Shown: positions 1 through 5,679, counted from the first letter of the stretch. The stretch is DNA of 5,679 nt from an uncultured Phycisphaera sp. (GCA_937911845.1 CALDQF010000135.1:1-5679), one strand, 5' to 3'. The notes: a model not told the origin generated them from the sequence alone. A program made the numbers and translations.

Positions 1-830
1 AAGATTGCGAATGCGGCATCCCGCATGCGCTGGTATTCACGGTCAGTCAACGTTTGGATTGGCGCTACGGTGATGGAATCACCAGTGTGCACGCCCATGG
101 CGTCGATGTTTTCAATACCGCACACAATGATGCAGTTGTCCCGGCTGTCGCGTACCACTTCGAGTTCATACTCCTTCCAACCAAGCACCGATTGGTCGAT
201 CTGCACTTGGCTGATCATGGAAGCCGACAAACCACGCGTCACGATGTCCTCGAACTCGGCCTTGTTCCACGCAATCCCCCCACCAAATCCACCCAAGGTG
301 AATGCGGGACGGACAATCAGCGGCAATCCGACTTGATCCAAGAACGACTGGGCTTCCGACATGGACTCCACGGTGCGGGCCTTGGGCAACTTCAGGCCAA
401 GCTTTTCCACGACCTTCCGGAACGCTTGTCGATCTTCGGCCCGGTGGATGACTTCACGATCGGCCCCGATCATCTCGACGTTGAATTCCGTGAGTACACC
501 CTCGTCATGCAGTTGGCAGGCACAGTTCAATGCGGTTTGCCCCCCTAAGGTGGGGAGCAAGGCATCGATGGGTGTTCCTCGTTTCTGTTCCAGTTCCAAA
601 ACCTTGCGGATGCCAGCCACCGAGATCGGCTCGATGTATGTCCGGTCGGAAAAACCGGGGTCGGTCATGATGGTGGCGGGATTGGAATTCACCAACACCA
701 CGCGATAGCCCTCTTCACGCAAGCTCTTGCAGGCCTGCGTTCCTGAGTAGTCGAATTCACAACCTTGGCCAATGACAATGGGCCCGGACCCAATGATCAA
801 GATGTTCTTGATGTCTTCGCGTTTTGGCAA
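1..830 (-). CDS. carB: Carbamoyl-phosphate synthase large subunit, N-terminal part (partial)
   Basis: CarB makes carbamoyl phosphate from bicarbonate, ATP and ammonia delivered by CarA, feeding pyrimidine and arginine synthesis in the cytoplasm. The window holds the first 276 residues of a protein usually about 1,070 long; the rest lies beyond the left edge. The N-terminus reads [20 protein letters not shown], nearly the E. coli sequence, followed by EFDYSG (25-30), [11 protein letters not shown] (47-57), [11 protein letters not shown] (92-102), the ATP-grasp region with AEDR (131-134), VRPAFTLGG (173-181), [12 protein letters not shown] (218-229) and GVHTGDS (246-252). This is the carboxyphosphate-forming ATP-grasp half. 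The start is TTG at 830-828: it gives the conserved N-terminus, and a strong Shine-Dalgarno lies just upstream. One oddity is Phe182 in the glycine-rich nucleotide loop, where Ser or Thr is usual. It is divergent from the plsC cluster. Identification is near certain. Confidence 0.97.
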   Translation of the reverse strand, partial: MPKREDIKNILIIGSGPIVIGQGCEFDYSGTQACKSLREEGYRVVLVNSNPATIMTDPGFSDRTYIEPISVAGIRKVLELEQKRGTPIDALLPTLGGQTALNCACQLHDEGVLTEFNVEMIGADREVIHRAEDRQAFRKVVEKLGLKLPKARTVESMSEAQSFLDQVGLPLIVRPAFTLGGFGGGIAWNKAEFEDIVTRGLSASMISQVQIDQSVLGWKEYELEVVRDSRDNCIIVCGIENIDAMGVHTGDSITVAPIQTLTDREYQRMRDAAFAI

Positions 831-940
831 CGGTCTAGCTCCTCCACCGCCCGACCTCAGGGCAAACTTGGCGAAGAATACCCGTTCCGAAGAGATCCTG
901 TGGTTGACGCGAGACAATTCGTGCGAGATGGTGCGTTCTT
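831..940. promoter_or_regulatory. Divergent spacer between carB and the plsC-ruvA-manC-ruvX cluster
   Basis: These 110 bases separate the start codons of two divergent transcription units, so promoters for both probably lie here or slightly inside the genes. On the minus strand TATTCT (880-875) could be a -10 for carB, but no good -35 lies 16-18 bases before it. On the plus strand TTGACG (904-909) resembles a -35, but no convincing -10 follows at the proper distance. I see no attenuator, PyrR site, riboswitch or long inverted repeat. The regulatory role is inferred from gene orientation; the promoter elements are weak. Confidence 0.35.
839..848 (-). promoter_or_regulatory. Shine-Dalgarno of carB
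   Basis: On the minus strand this stretch reads GGTGGAGGAG and ends eight bases before the TTG at 830. Its strength and spacing support the TTG as the true start despite being a non-ATG codon. Confidence 0.75.
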
Positions 941-1732
941 GTGTCGACACCTGTGACCATTTTGTTGATCTTCGCCGGTGGCATGCTGGGGATCGCGACG
1001 CTCTACTGGTGCTGCCTTCGAGCACTCCCGGGCGAATCAGCGGCCCGCGGTGGTTTGAAGTTGCTGGCCATGGCCTACTGCCGGTTGGTGCACCGTTTGA
1101 AGATCACCGGCCGTGAAAACATCCCAAAGGACCTCTCAGGGCCCTTGGTCGTGATCTCAAACCACACGGGTGGGTTGGATCCCGTCTTCCTGCAACTTGG
1201 GATTCAACGGCCCTGGATCCGCTGGATGATGGCCGACGACATGCGAATGCCGTTGTTGGAGCCGTTCTTGAACTGGATGGGCAACATCTGGGTTGACCGA
1301 TTCCACCCCTCACCCCATGCATTGATCTCGGCGGTTCGCCATCTTCGGGGCGGAGGGGCGATTGGTATTTTTCCAGAAGGCCGGGTTCCCGAACCCGCCC
1401 ACGAGATCCGCCCCTTTCTTCCCGGTCTTGGTCATATGGTCGTCAAAGGCAAAGCCAGAGTCTTGGTGGCCATTGTGGAGGGGACACCCCACACCCACGA
1501 GCTGGGATTGGATTTGTTCACCCGCTCGCACTCCACCCTCCACATCGTTGGAGTCATAGATTTTGAGCCGACGGCGACGCCAGATGCCGTCTCCGATGCG
1601 GTTCGGGCGAAGTTGGTGGAAGCCAGTGGCTGGCCTGCCAACGAAGTGTTGCAAGTGGCCATGGCCGGACCAAATGGGATCCGATCGGCCCCCGGGCAAA
1701 CCGGTTCGGGTGCAGTAGGATCAACCTTGTGA
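941..1732 (+). CDS. plsC: PlsC-family 1-acyl-sn-glycerol-3-phosphate acyltransferase
   Basis: Members of this membrane-bound family transfer an acyl chain to lysophosphatidic acid to make phosphatidic acid, the precursor of phospholipids. The 263-residue protein starts with a hydrophobic segment (about 5-28), likely a membrane anchor. It then carries the acyltransferase block I NHTGGLD (74-80), which is the HX4D catalytic motif with His75 and Asp80, GNIWVDR (114-120) for block II, and FPEGR (144-148) for block III. Block IV is weak: [10 protein letters not shown] (174-183) lacks the usual proline before the hydrophobic stretch. The last 20 residues are rich in Gly and Ser and look disordered. 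Length fits the family. The start is GTG at 941, with a weak GAGATGG about nine bases upstream; GTG at 953 is an alternative that would trim four residues. It heads the plus-strand cluster, and its TGA overlaps the GTG of ruvA. Substrate cannot be fixed from sequence: another lysolipid is possible. Confidence 0.88.
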   Translation: MSTPVTILLIFAGGMLGIATLYWCCLRALPGESAARGGLKLLAMAYCRLVHRLKITGRENIPKDLSGPLVVISNHTGGLDPVFLQLGIQRPWIRWMMADDMRMPLLEPFLNWMGNIWVDRFHPSPHALISAVRHLRGGGAIGIFPEGRVPEPAHEIRPFLPGLGHMVVKGKARVLVAIVEGTPHTHELGLDLFTRSHSTLHIVGVIDFEPTATPDAVSDAVRAKLVEASGWPANEVLQVAMAGPNGIRSAPGQTGSGAVGSTL

Positions 1733-2358
1733 TTGATCGCATCCGCGGCAAACTTCTAAGTGTTGAACCCGACCGGGTGGTCCTGGAATGTGGTCCCATC
1801 GATGTGGAAGTAGCCATTCCCGCCTGCGATGTGGGATCGCTCCAAACTCAAGTTGGGGCAAACCTGAGTTTGCACACGGTCTTTCAAATTGATTCCCCCG
1901 TCAATGGCACCGTGGCCACGCCGAAGCTCATCGGATTTGTCGAAGCCTCGACCCGCTCGTTTTATCGCGCGCTGGTTGGTGTGAAAGGCATGGGCGGCCG
2001 CAAAGCCCTTCGAGCCTTGGCCCAACCCACCCAAGACATCGCCGCCGCCATCCTTGGCAACGACATCAAGGCGCTTACCACCTTGCCCGAGGTTGGCAAA
2101 AAGACCGCCGAAACCATCGCCCGAGAACTGCAGGACATTGCCCCTTCATTCGCGGGGAGCGTTCCCGTCGCTCGGACCATTGTTGAACCGCAACCCAGTT
2201 CACCGTGGATCGACAACGCCGTGTTGGTCTTGGTGGAACTCGGCCTGAAGCCCGCAGATGCCAGAGAACGCGTGCAGCGTGAAGCGGCCAACAATCCTTC
2301 CGAAGATGCTCAGGATTTGGTGCGTGCCGTCCTGTCCAACAGCAACACAAGCACCTGA
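1729..2358 (+). CDS. ruvA: Holliday junction branch-migration protein RuvA
   Basis: RuvA forms tetramers that hold a four-way DNA junction open and recruit the RuvB hexameric motor during recombinational repair. The 209-residue protein (E. coli: 203) has the three expected parts: an OB-fold domain (about 1-70, beginning [10 protein letters not shown] and ending KLIGF), a tandem helix-hairpin-helix domain with VKGMGGRKALRAL (85-97) and LPEVGKKTAETIARELQD (119-136), then a flexible proline-containing linker and the RuvB-binding domain III (about 160-205, with VLVLVELGLKPADA). The loop around 53-66, where E. coli has its Glu55-Asp56 acidic pin, is about six residues longer and has a single acidic residue, Asp55. 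The start is GTG at 1729, overlapping the plsC stop as GTGA, with AGGA eight bases upstream. No ruvB or ruvC is visible here. Identification is secure from overall architecture. Confidence 0.94.
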   Translation: MIDRIRGKLLSVEPDRVVLECGPIDVEVAIPACDVGSLQTQVGANLSLHTVFQIDSPVNGTVATPKLIGFVEASTRSFYRALVGVKGMGGRKALRALAQPTQDIAAAILGNDIKALTTLPEVGKKTAETIARELQDIAPSFAGSVPVARTIVEPQPSSPWIDNAVLVLVELGLKPADARERVQREAANNPSEDAQDLVRAVLSNSNTST

Positions 2359-2373
2359 TTCTGGAGGCTCCAC

Positions 2374-3447
2374 GTGCAACATGCCGTCATCATGGCCGGA
2401 GGTATCGGCTCAAGACTGTGGCCACTTTCAAGAGCTGGTCGCCCCAAACAAATGTTGCCCTTGGCCCACGGCACCCCACTCCTGCAAGCGGCTTGGGATC
2501 GACTTGATGGGGCTGTACCCACAGAGCGTCGTTGGGTCTGCACCGGTGCGGAGTATGCAGAGGGTGTCCATGGCATCCTTCCAGATTTGGCGGCCAGCCG
2601 CCTGCTCGGAGAACCCTCCCCACGCGACACCGTGAATGCCGTTGCGTTCAGCGCGGCCACCATGCTGGCCCAAGATCCAGACGCAGTGTTGGCGGTTTTG
2701 ACCGCCGATCAAGTCATCGAACCAGCCGGAACGTTCCAACAAGGACTTGCCGATGCATATGCCGCCGTCGAACGAGAGCCCGAAGCCTTGTTGACTTTCG
2801 CCATCGAGCCGACGTTCCCAGCCACGGGATACGGCTGGGTGGAGCGGCGGGAAGAAATTGCCCCGGGGGTTTTCGCGGTGGATCGGTTTGTTGAAAAGCC
2901 CGATCTCGAGACCGCGACAGCCTTGCTGGAGGACGGTGGTTTTGGCTGGAACAGTGGCATGTTCGTATTTCGCGCGGACACCTTCCTTTCCGCCATGCGA
3001 ACGTACTTTGGCGAAGGGGTGGACCGACTGCTGGAGATCGGAAAGGGCTGGGCCGAAGGCCGCGGTGCTGAGGTGCTGGCTGAGCATTGGGAAACGCTTC
3101 CCAAAAAGAGTGTTGACTACGCCGTCATGGAACCGGCGGCAGCTGGAAATCAATTCCCCGTGCGTACCGTGCCGCTTCCTGTTGCTTGGCACGATCTCGG
3201 CAGCTGGCCCAGTCTCGACCCGGTGCTGAGTGTTGATGAGGCCGGCAACCGAACCCAAGGATTGGTCACCCACCTTGATTCAAGGAACTGCGTCTGCGTA
3301 AACGAAGATCAATACCACCGCATCACCACCATTGGTTGTGAAGATTTGGTGGTCGTACACACTCCTCGAGCCACCCTGGTGTGCCCGCGGGATGAAGCGC
3401 AACGGGTCAAAGAACTCCGCAACCTTCTGCCGGAGGACGAACGCTGA
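2374..3447 (+). CDS. manC: Mannose-1-phosphate guanylyltransferase (GDP-mannose pyrophosphorylase)
   Basis: This enzyme joins GTP and mannose 1-phosphate to make GDP-mannose and pyrophosphate, supplying mannose, fucose and rhamnose donors for surface glycans. The 357 residues fit the short form without the C-terminal phosphomannose-isomerase cupin domain. Visible motifs are the nucleotide-binding signature MAGGIGSRLWPLSRAGRPKQ (7-26), EPSPRDTVNA (80-89), the metal-site region TADQVI (110-115), ATGYGWVE (150-157), FVEKP (172-176), GWNSGMFVF (191-199), DYAVME (248-253) and WHDLGSW (272-278). Gln113 stands where His is usual in the ADH motif. The C-terminal part is probably the left-handed beta-helix-like end of the family. 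The start is GTG at 2374, with GGAGG (2363-2367) six bases upstream, and ATG at 2392 would cut into the signature. It lies 15 bases after ruvA and overlaps ruvX. A different sugar nucleotide is possible but less likely. Confidence 0.93.
   Translation: MQHAVIMAGGIGSRLWPLSRAGRPKQMLPLAHGTPLLQAAWDRLDGAVPTERRWVCTGAEYAEGVHGILPDLAASRLLGEPSPRDTVNAVAFSAATMLAQDPDAVLAVLTADQVIEPAGTFQQGLADAYAAVEREPEALLTFAIEPTFPATGYGWVERREEIAPGVFAVDRFVEKPDLETATALLEDGGFGWNSGMFVFRADTFLSAMRTYFGEGVDRLLEIGKGWAEGRGAEVLAEHWETLPKKSVDYAVMEPAAAGNQFPVRTVPLPVAWHDLGSWPSLDPVLSVDEAGNRTQGLVTHLDSRNCVCVNEDQYHRITTIGCEDLVVVHTPRATLVCPRDEAQRVKELRNLLPEDER
3432..3436 (+). promoter_or_regulatory. Shine-Dalgarno inside manC that sets the ruvX start
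   Basis: GGAGG lies in the last codons of manC and ends seven bases before the CTG at 3444. No ATG, GTG or TTG occurs at a suitable distance in the ruvX frame, so this site argues for initiation at CTG. Confidence 0.6.
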
Positions 3448-3854
3448 GCGAACGGGTACTGGGTATTGACTTGGGGGGCAAAAGAACGGGTCTGGCCTTT
3501 GCAGAAACCCTTTCGGGCTTGGTCATGCCCATCGAAGTCCTCCACGCCAGCGAAGGCCCGGCCCTTGATTCGGCACTGGATAACGCTATCCGCGAACACG
3601 GTCCGCACCGTCTGGTCATCGGCCTGCCCCTCAACATGGATGGCACCGAGGGACCCGCAGCAAAGAAAAGTCGAGCCATGGGAGAAGCCTTGCAGCAAAG
3701 GCATGGCGTACCCGTCGAGTACCAGGATGAACGACTGACTTCGTTTTCCGCTGAAGCCGACTTGGCCGAACGGAAATTGAATCGCCGTGCGAAAAAGAAT
3801 GTGGCTGATGCGCACGCTGCCGCCGAAATCCTTCGCGACTGGCTGGCCGAATAA
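3444..3854 (+). CDS. ruvX: RuvX/YqgF-family pre-16S rRNA nuclease, probable CTG start
   Basis: YqgF/RuvX proteins have an RNase H-like fold and are implicated in trimming the 5' end of pre-16S rRNA; an older proposal was a Holliday-junction resolvase. From CTG at 3444 the product has 136 residues, the usual size. The family acidic residues are visible: Asp9 in GIDLGGKRTG (7-16), Asp95 in YQDERLT (93-99) and Asp122 in VADAHAAAEIL (120-130). The signature GLPLNMDGTE (60-69) is identical to E. coli. The start is unusual. The first ordinary start codon in frame is TTG at 3471, which would remove the first strand and the essential Asp9. CTG 3444 follows a strong GGAGG by seven bases and overlaps the manC TGA as CTGA, matching the GTGA overlap of plsC/ruvA. 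CTG 3459 and ATT 3465 are possible but lack such a site. Function is secure as to family; the start codon is inferred. Confidence 0.92.
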   Translation: MSERVLGIDLGGKRTGLAFAETLSGLVMPIEVLHASEGPALDSALDNAIREHGPHRLVIGLPLNMDGTEGPAAKKSRAMGEALQQRHGVPVEYQDERLTSFSAEADLAERKLNRRAKKNVADAHAAAEILRDWLAE

Positions 3855-3860
3855 TCTTGA

Positions 3861-4607
3861 TCAAGTCGGGGACGCTTCGGCAAAGGCCGACGCGTCCACG
3901 TAGAACAGTCGCACCCCTTCTTGCGGATTGGGACGCACCAAAGCCAACGACTCGCCGTCGCCCACCCTGTTCAGTACTGGTGCAATGTGGTCTGAACCAA
4001 AGCACGCGACCGCCTGCATTCTGGCCCGCACCAAAGCACCAAAGCCCAAAGCCAAGCCAACCGAAGTGTTCACAACTCCGGGTGCGTCAATATCTGCGCC
4101 CGGCAATGCACCGTCTTCCCGCACCGGGAGAAGGACAAAATCCAGCCGATCCTGCCCCGCTTCGCGGAAGGCAAAATTCTCTCGAAGTTCACGATCAAAA
4201 GCTTCGGGATCGTTGTCTCGGAAAGGATGCCACTGCTCCCTCGGCAAGTCGGTGTGGTCGTGCAACCAACCGCCAATCAAGTCCGCGGCCGGTTCACCGT
4301 CGCCGTACGCGTCGATCATCCAAAGATGCGTCTTACCCCAGGGCAACATGCGGAACAACGGATCCACCAGCAGCCGACGGTACAACGCACCAAAGCAAAC
4401 GTCGCCCGGCAAAGCCACATGAAAATCGCCAAAGGCTCGGACGCAGCAATCGGCCTGGTGTCGAAAATCGGTCAACAGCCGCTCTGCGGCCACATCAGCA
4501 TCGGGGCACACTTCAACCTGTCCCGGCAACTCGGGAAGCTCGGGTATTGGATCAGAGAGGTCGTAGACCATGCCTTGATCGTATTCGCGTTGGAACTTGA
4601 CCGACAC
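3861..4607 (-). CDS. 6-phosphogluconolactonase-fold protein with eroded active-site motifs
   Basis: The 248-residue product resembles the glucosamine-6-phosphate isomerase/6-phosphogluconolactonase superfamily, whose 6PGL members hydrolyse 6-phosphogluconolactone in the pentose phosphate pathway. Alignment by eye shows FHVALPG followed by ALYRRLL (62-80), then WGKTHLWMIDAYGDGEPAADL (split here as 90-99 and 100-110), LPREQWHPF (121-129), a FDRELRENF helix (137-145), LDFVLLPVREDG (155-166) and SLALVRPNP (220-228) near the end. The key motifs differ: the usual SGGSTP phosphate loop is LPGDVCF, the DER region is DAYGDG, and the usual GMGxDGHTASLFPG is PVREDGALPGADID, without its catalytic His. 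It may have lost or changed activity. The start is GTG at 4607, with GGAG (minus strand of 4615-4618) seven bases upstream. It converges on ruvX and diverges from the gene at 4646. Family membership is fairly likely; function is unknown. Confidence 0.68.
   Translation of the reverse strand: MSVKFQREYDQGMVYDLSDPIPELPELPGQVEVCPDADVAAERLLTDFRHQADCCVRAFGDFHVALPGDVCFGALYRRLLVDPLFRMLPWGKTHLWMIDAYGDGEPAADLIGGWLHDHTDLPREQWHPFRDNDPEAFDRELRENFAFREAGQDRLDFVLLPVREDGALPGADIDAPGVVNTSVGLALGFGALVRARMQAVACFGSDHIAPVLNRVGDGESLALVRPNPQEGVRLFYVDASAFAEASPT
3870..3897. terminator. Candidate terminator hairpin between convergent ruvX and 6PGL-like gene
   Basis: GGACGC (3870-3875) pairs with GCGTCC (3892-3897). After one T/C mismatch, TCGGC (3877-3881) pairs with GCCGA (3886-3890), leaving the four-base loop AAAG. 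The 11 paired positions make a strong stem 16 bases after the ruvX stop, within the last codons of the opposing gene. A smaller perfect palindrome, CTTGATCAAG, lies at 3856-3865 over the gene junction. No U-tract follows on either strand, so factor-independent termination is uncertain. Coding constraint may also contribute, but the position between convergent genes is apt. Confidence 0.35.
3935..4396. repeat. Four scattered copies of the 10-mer GCACCAAAGC
   Basis: Identical copies lie at 3935-3944, 4028-4037, 4036-4045 and 4387-4396, all in the 6PGL-like gene; the middle two overlap with an 8-base period. A shorter match, ACCAAAGC, is at 3996-4003. In the minus-strand gene two copies encode ALVR and two encode FGA, so they sit in two reading frames and do not reflect one repeated peptide. 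I noticed no exact copy elsewhere in the window. Confidence 0.5.
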
Positions 4608-4614
4608 CCAAACG

Positions 4615-4618
4615 CTCC
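4615..4618 (-). promoter_or_regulatory. Shine-Dalgarno of the 6PGL-like gene
   Basis: The minus strand reads GGAG here, seven bases before the GTG at 4607. It favours that start over the in-frame ATG thirteen codons in. Confidence 0.55.
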
Positions 4619-4633
4619 GAATCGTGGCGCCCG

Positions 4634-4639
4634 TACACT
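4634..4639 (+). promoter_or_regulatory. Possible -10 element for a leaderless transcript
   Basis: TACACT fits the TANNNT pattern and shares four of six bases with TATAAT. Transcription from it would begin about six or seven bases later, at or next to the ATG at 4646. No -35 is evident at 17 bases, and the downstream gene has no Shine-Dalgarno. All of this lies in a 38-base spacer between divergent genes. Confidence 0.3.
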
Positions 4640-4645
4640 CATTTC

Positions 4646-5679
4646 ATGATTGGACTCCTGTGTTCTGTTCTCGTGGGCCATGGACCCCTTCCGGAAGACG
4701 CTCAGGCGGCCATCCGAGCTTCGATCCAGCGCGGCTTGGCGTCACTGGAAGCAACCGCCGATCCAAAGGGAGGGTGGCTCCGGGGCACCGATGAACCGGT
4801 GGGCCGGCCGCCGGAAATCCCCATCGCGGTCAGCGCGTTGGTCCTCAAAGGGGTGGCTCAGTTTGACCGGAAGCTGCTCGAACAGCCCGCGTTCCAAAAT
4901 GCACGCGGTCTGATCGACCAAGCCCTCCGGGAGGACGGAGCTTTCGAAGGTGGCCTGGTCACCAACTACGTCACCAGCTGTGTGGTCTCCGCCTTGGCCG
5001 TCATCGAAGGTGTCGAAGACCCTCGGGTGCAAGGTGGGGTGGCGTGGCTGAAAGCAGCCCAGTGGGACAGTGCTGAGGGCCACACCGCAGAATCCAACTG
5101 GTATGGCGGTGCGGGATACGGCAAACACCAAAGACCCGATCTCTCCAACACCCAGACCATGTTGGATGCCCTCCGTGATGCCGGCGTCCCGCCAGAGGAT
5201 GAAGCTTTTCAAAGAGCTGTGGCTTTTATCACCCGCGCGCAAAATCGGTCGGAAAGCAACCCCGCATCATGGTCAGGAGATGATGGCGGTTTTGTGTACA
5301 CCCCTGCTGGAGAGGGCGAATCCAAAGTGAAAAGCGAAGCAGGCTCGTTGAGGTCCTATGGCTCGATGACCTACGCCGGGTTCAAGAGCTTGTTGTATGC
5401 CGGGCTTGATGTGGAAGACCCCCGAGTGCAAGCGGCTTTGGATTGGCTGCGTCGACACTGGACCTTGGATGAAAATCCCGGACTGGGCGACCAGGGCTAT
5501 TACTACTACCTCCATGTCATGAGCCGGGCTCTCAGAGCCTTTGGCCAAGACAGCATCACCGACAACTCGGGAAAGGATCACGATTGGCGTCGTGAACTGG
5601 CCGAACGGTTGCTTGCGTTGCAGGAGCCAGATGGATCTTGGGTCAACCGGAATTCAGACCGCTGGCTGGAAGGTGAGTC
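4646..5679 (+). CDS. Squalene-cyclase-fold (prenyltransferase repeat) protein, incomplete at 3' end
   Basis: The reading frame is open from ATG 4646 to the window edge (344 residues seen). It matches the alpha/alpha-toroid family labelled 'prenyltransferase/squalene oxidase repeat-containing', common in planctomycetes and of unknown function. Characteristic stretches are IQRGLASLEA (27-36), GAFEGG (98-103), SNWYGGAGYG (150-159), SNTQTMLDAL (167-176), a SYGSMTYAGFKSLLYAG block (237-253), WTLDENPGLGDQGYYYYLH (272-290), DWRRELAERLLALQ (313-326) and a QW-type repeat, QEPDGSW (326-332). The DxDD acid motif of true squalene-hopene cyclases is not seen, so cyclase activity is doubtful. VEDPRVQ occurs twice (123-129 and 256-262), showing the internal repeat. 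The N-terminus is hydrophobic but short and uncharged, a poor signal peptide. No other ATG, GTG or TTG in frame lies between the stop at 4598 and 4646; GTG 4673 is an alternative. There is no Shine-Dalgarno. Probably only a short C-terminal piece is missing. Confidence 0.85.
   Translation, partial: MIGLLCSVLVGHGPLPEDAQAAIRASIQRGLASLEATADPKGGWLRGTDEPVGRPPEIPIAVSALVLKGVAQFDRKLLEQPAFQNARGLIDQALREDGAFEGGLVTNYVTSCVVSALAVIEGVEDPRVQGGVAWLKAAQWDSAEGHTAESNWYGGAGYGKHQRPDLSNTQTMLDALRDAGVPPEDEAFQRAVAFITRAQNRSESNPASWSGDDGGFVYTPAGEGESKVKSEAGSLRSYGSMTYAGFKSLLYAGLDVEDPRVQAALDWLRRHWTLDENPGLGDQGYYYYLHVMSRALRAFGQDSITDNSGKDHDWRRELAERLLALQEPDGSWVNRNSDRWLEGE

Noticed and set aside
54..548. Plus-strand open frames across the carB region
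   Set aside because: They are antisense to a near-perfect CarB sequence and show no domain of their own.
2428..3273. Open frame of 281 codons on the minus strand, antisense to manC
   Set aside because: Its product resembles no family I know, and the plus-strand manC in the same place has every family motif and a good ribosome site. It is a GC-driven shadow.
3471..3854. RuvX starting at TTG 3471
   Set aside because: This start deletes the first beta strand and the conserved Asp of GIDLGG, and has no Shine-Dalgarno as good as the one before CTG 3444.
3309..3883. Minus-strand open frames across the end of manC and ruvX
   Set aside because: Both overlap well-identified plus-strand genes and have Arg/Ser-rich products without recognisable motifs.
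3857..4600. Open frame of 247 codons on the plus strand, antisense to the 6PGL-like gene
   Set aside because: The product is rich in Arg, Pro and Ser with no recognisable domain, as expected of an antisense shadow. The minus-strand frame shows a coherent fold and a ribosome site.
4646..4690. Lipoprotein signal at the start of the squalene-cyclase-fold protein
   Set aside because: A Cys is at residue 6, but the preceding residues do not fit a lipobox, there is no positive charge, and the hydrophobic stretch is too short.
5270..5290. Squalene-hopene cyclase catalytic acid motif in SGDDGG
   Set aside because: The DD pair sits in a different context from DxDDTA and matches the non-cyclase repeat family better; calling a hopanoid cyclase is not supported.

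Overview
The window looks like chromosomal housekeeping DNA from a planctomycete, probably close to Phycisphaerae. Two things suggest this: a RuvA whose OB-fold loop has the elongated form I associate with planctomycetes, and a squalene-cyclase-fold 'prenyltransferase repeat' protein of a type abundant in that phylum. The assignment rests on remembered family features, not on a search. The DNA is moderately GC-rich and densely packed, with no mobile element, CRISPR array, tRNA or rRNA gene that I can see. Of the seven gene starts, six are not ATG (one TTG, four GTG, one probable CTG).

Layout. Positions 1-830 (minus strand) hold the N-terminal quarter of carB, the large subunit of carbamoyl-phosphate synthase, which runs off the left edge. 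A 110-base divergent spacer separates it from a tight plus-strand cluster: plsC-type acyltransferase (941-1732), ruvA (1729-2358), manC (2374-3447) and ruvX/yqgF (3444-3854). plsC/ruvA and manC/ruvX each overlap by four bases, and ruvA-manC are 15 bases apart, so one transcript with translational coupling is likely. The products serve unrelated tasks: phospholipid synthesis, Holliday-junction recognition, GDP-mannose supply, and 16S rRNA maturation.

Converging on ruvX with only six bases between stop codons is a minus-strand gene (3861-4607) for a 6-phosphogluconolactonase-fold protein whose usual active-site motifs are eroded. A strong hairpin sits in its 3' end. Thirty-eight bases upstream of it, in the divergent direction, starts a squalene-cyclase-fold repeat protein (4646 to the right edge, incomplete) that lacks a Shine-Dalgarno and has a -10-like hexamer placed as expected for a leaderless message.

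The most interesting points are the probable CTG start of ruvX, the degenerate 6PGL-like protein, the altered acidic-pin loop of RuvA, the possible leaderless start at 4646, and a recurring 10-mer inside the 6PGL-like gene. I did not find a convincing new multi-gene system.
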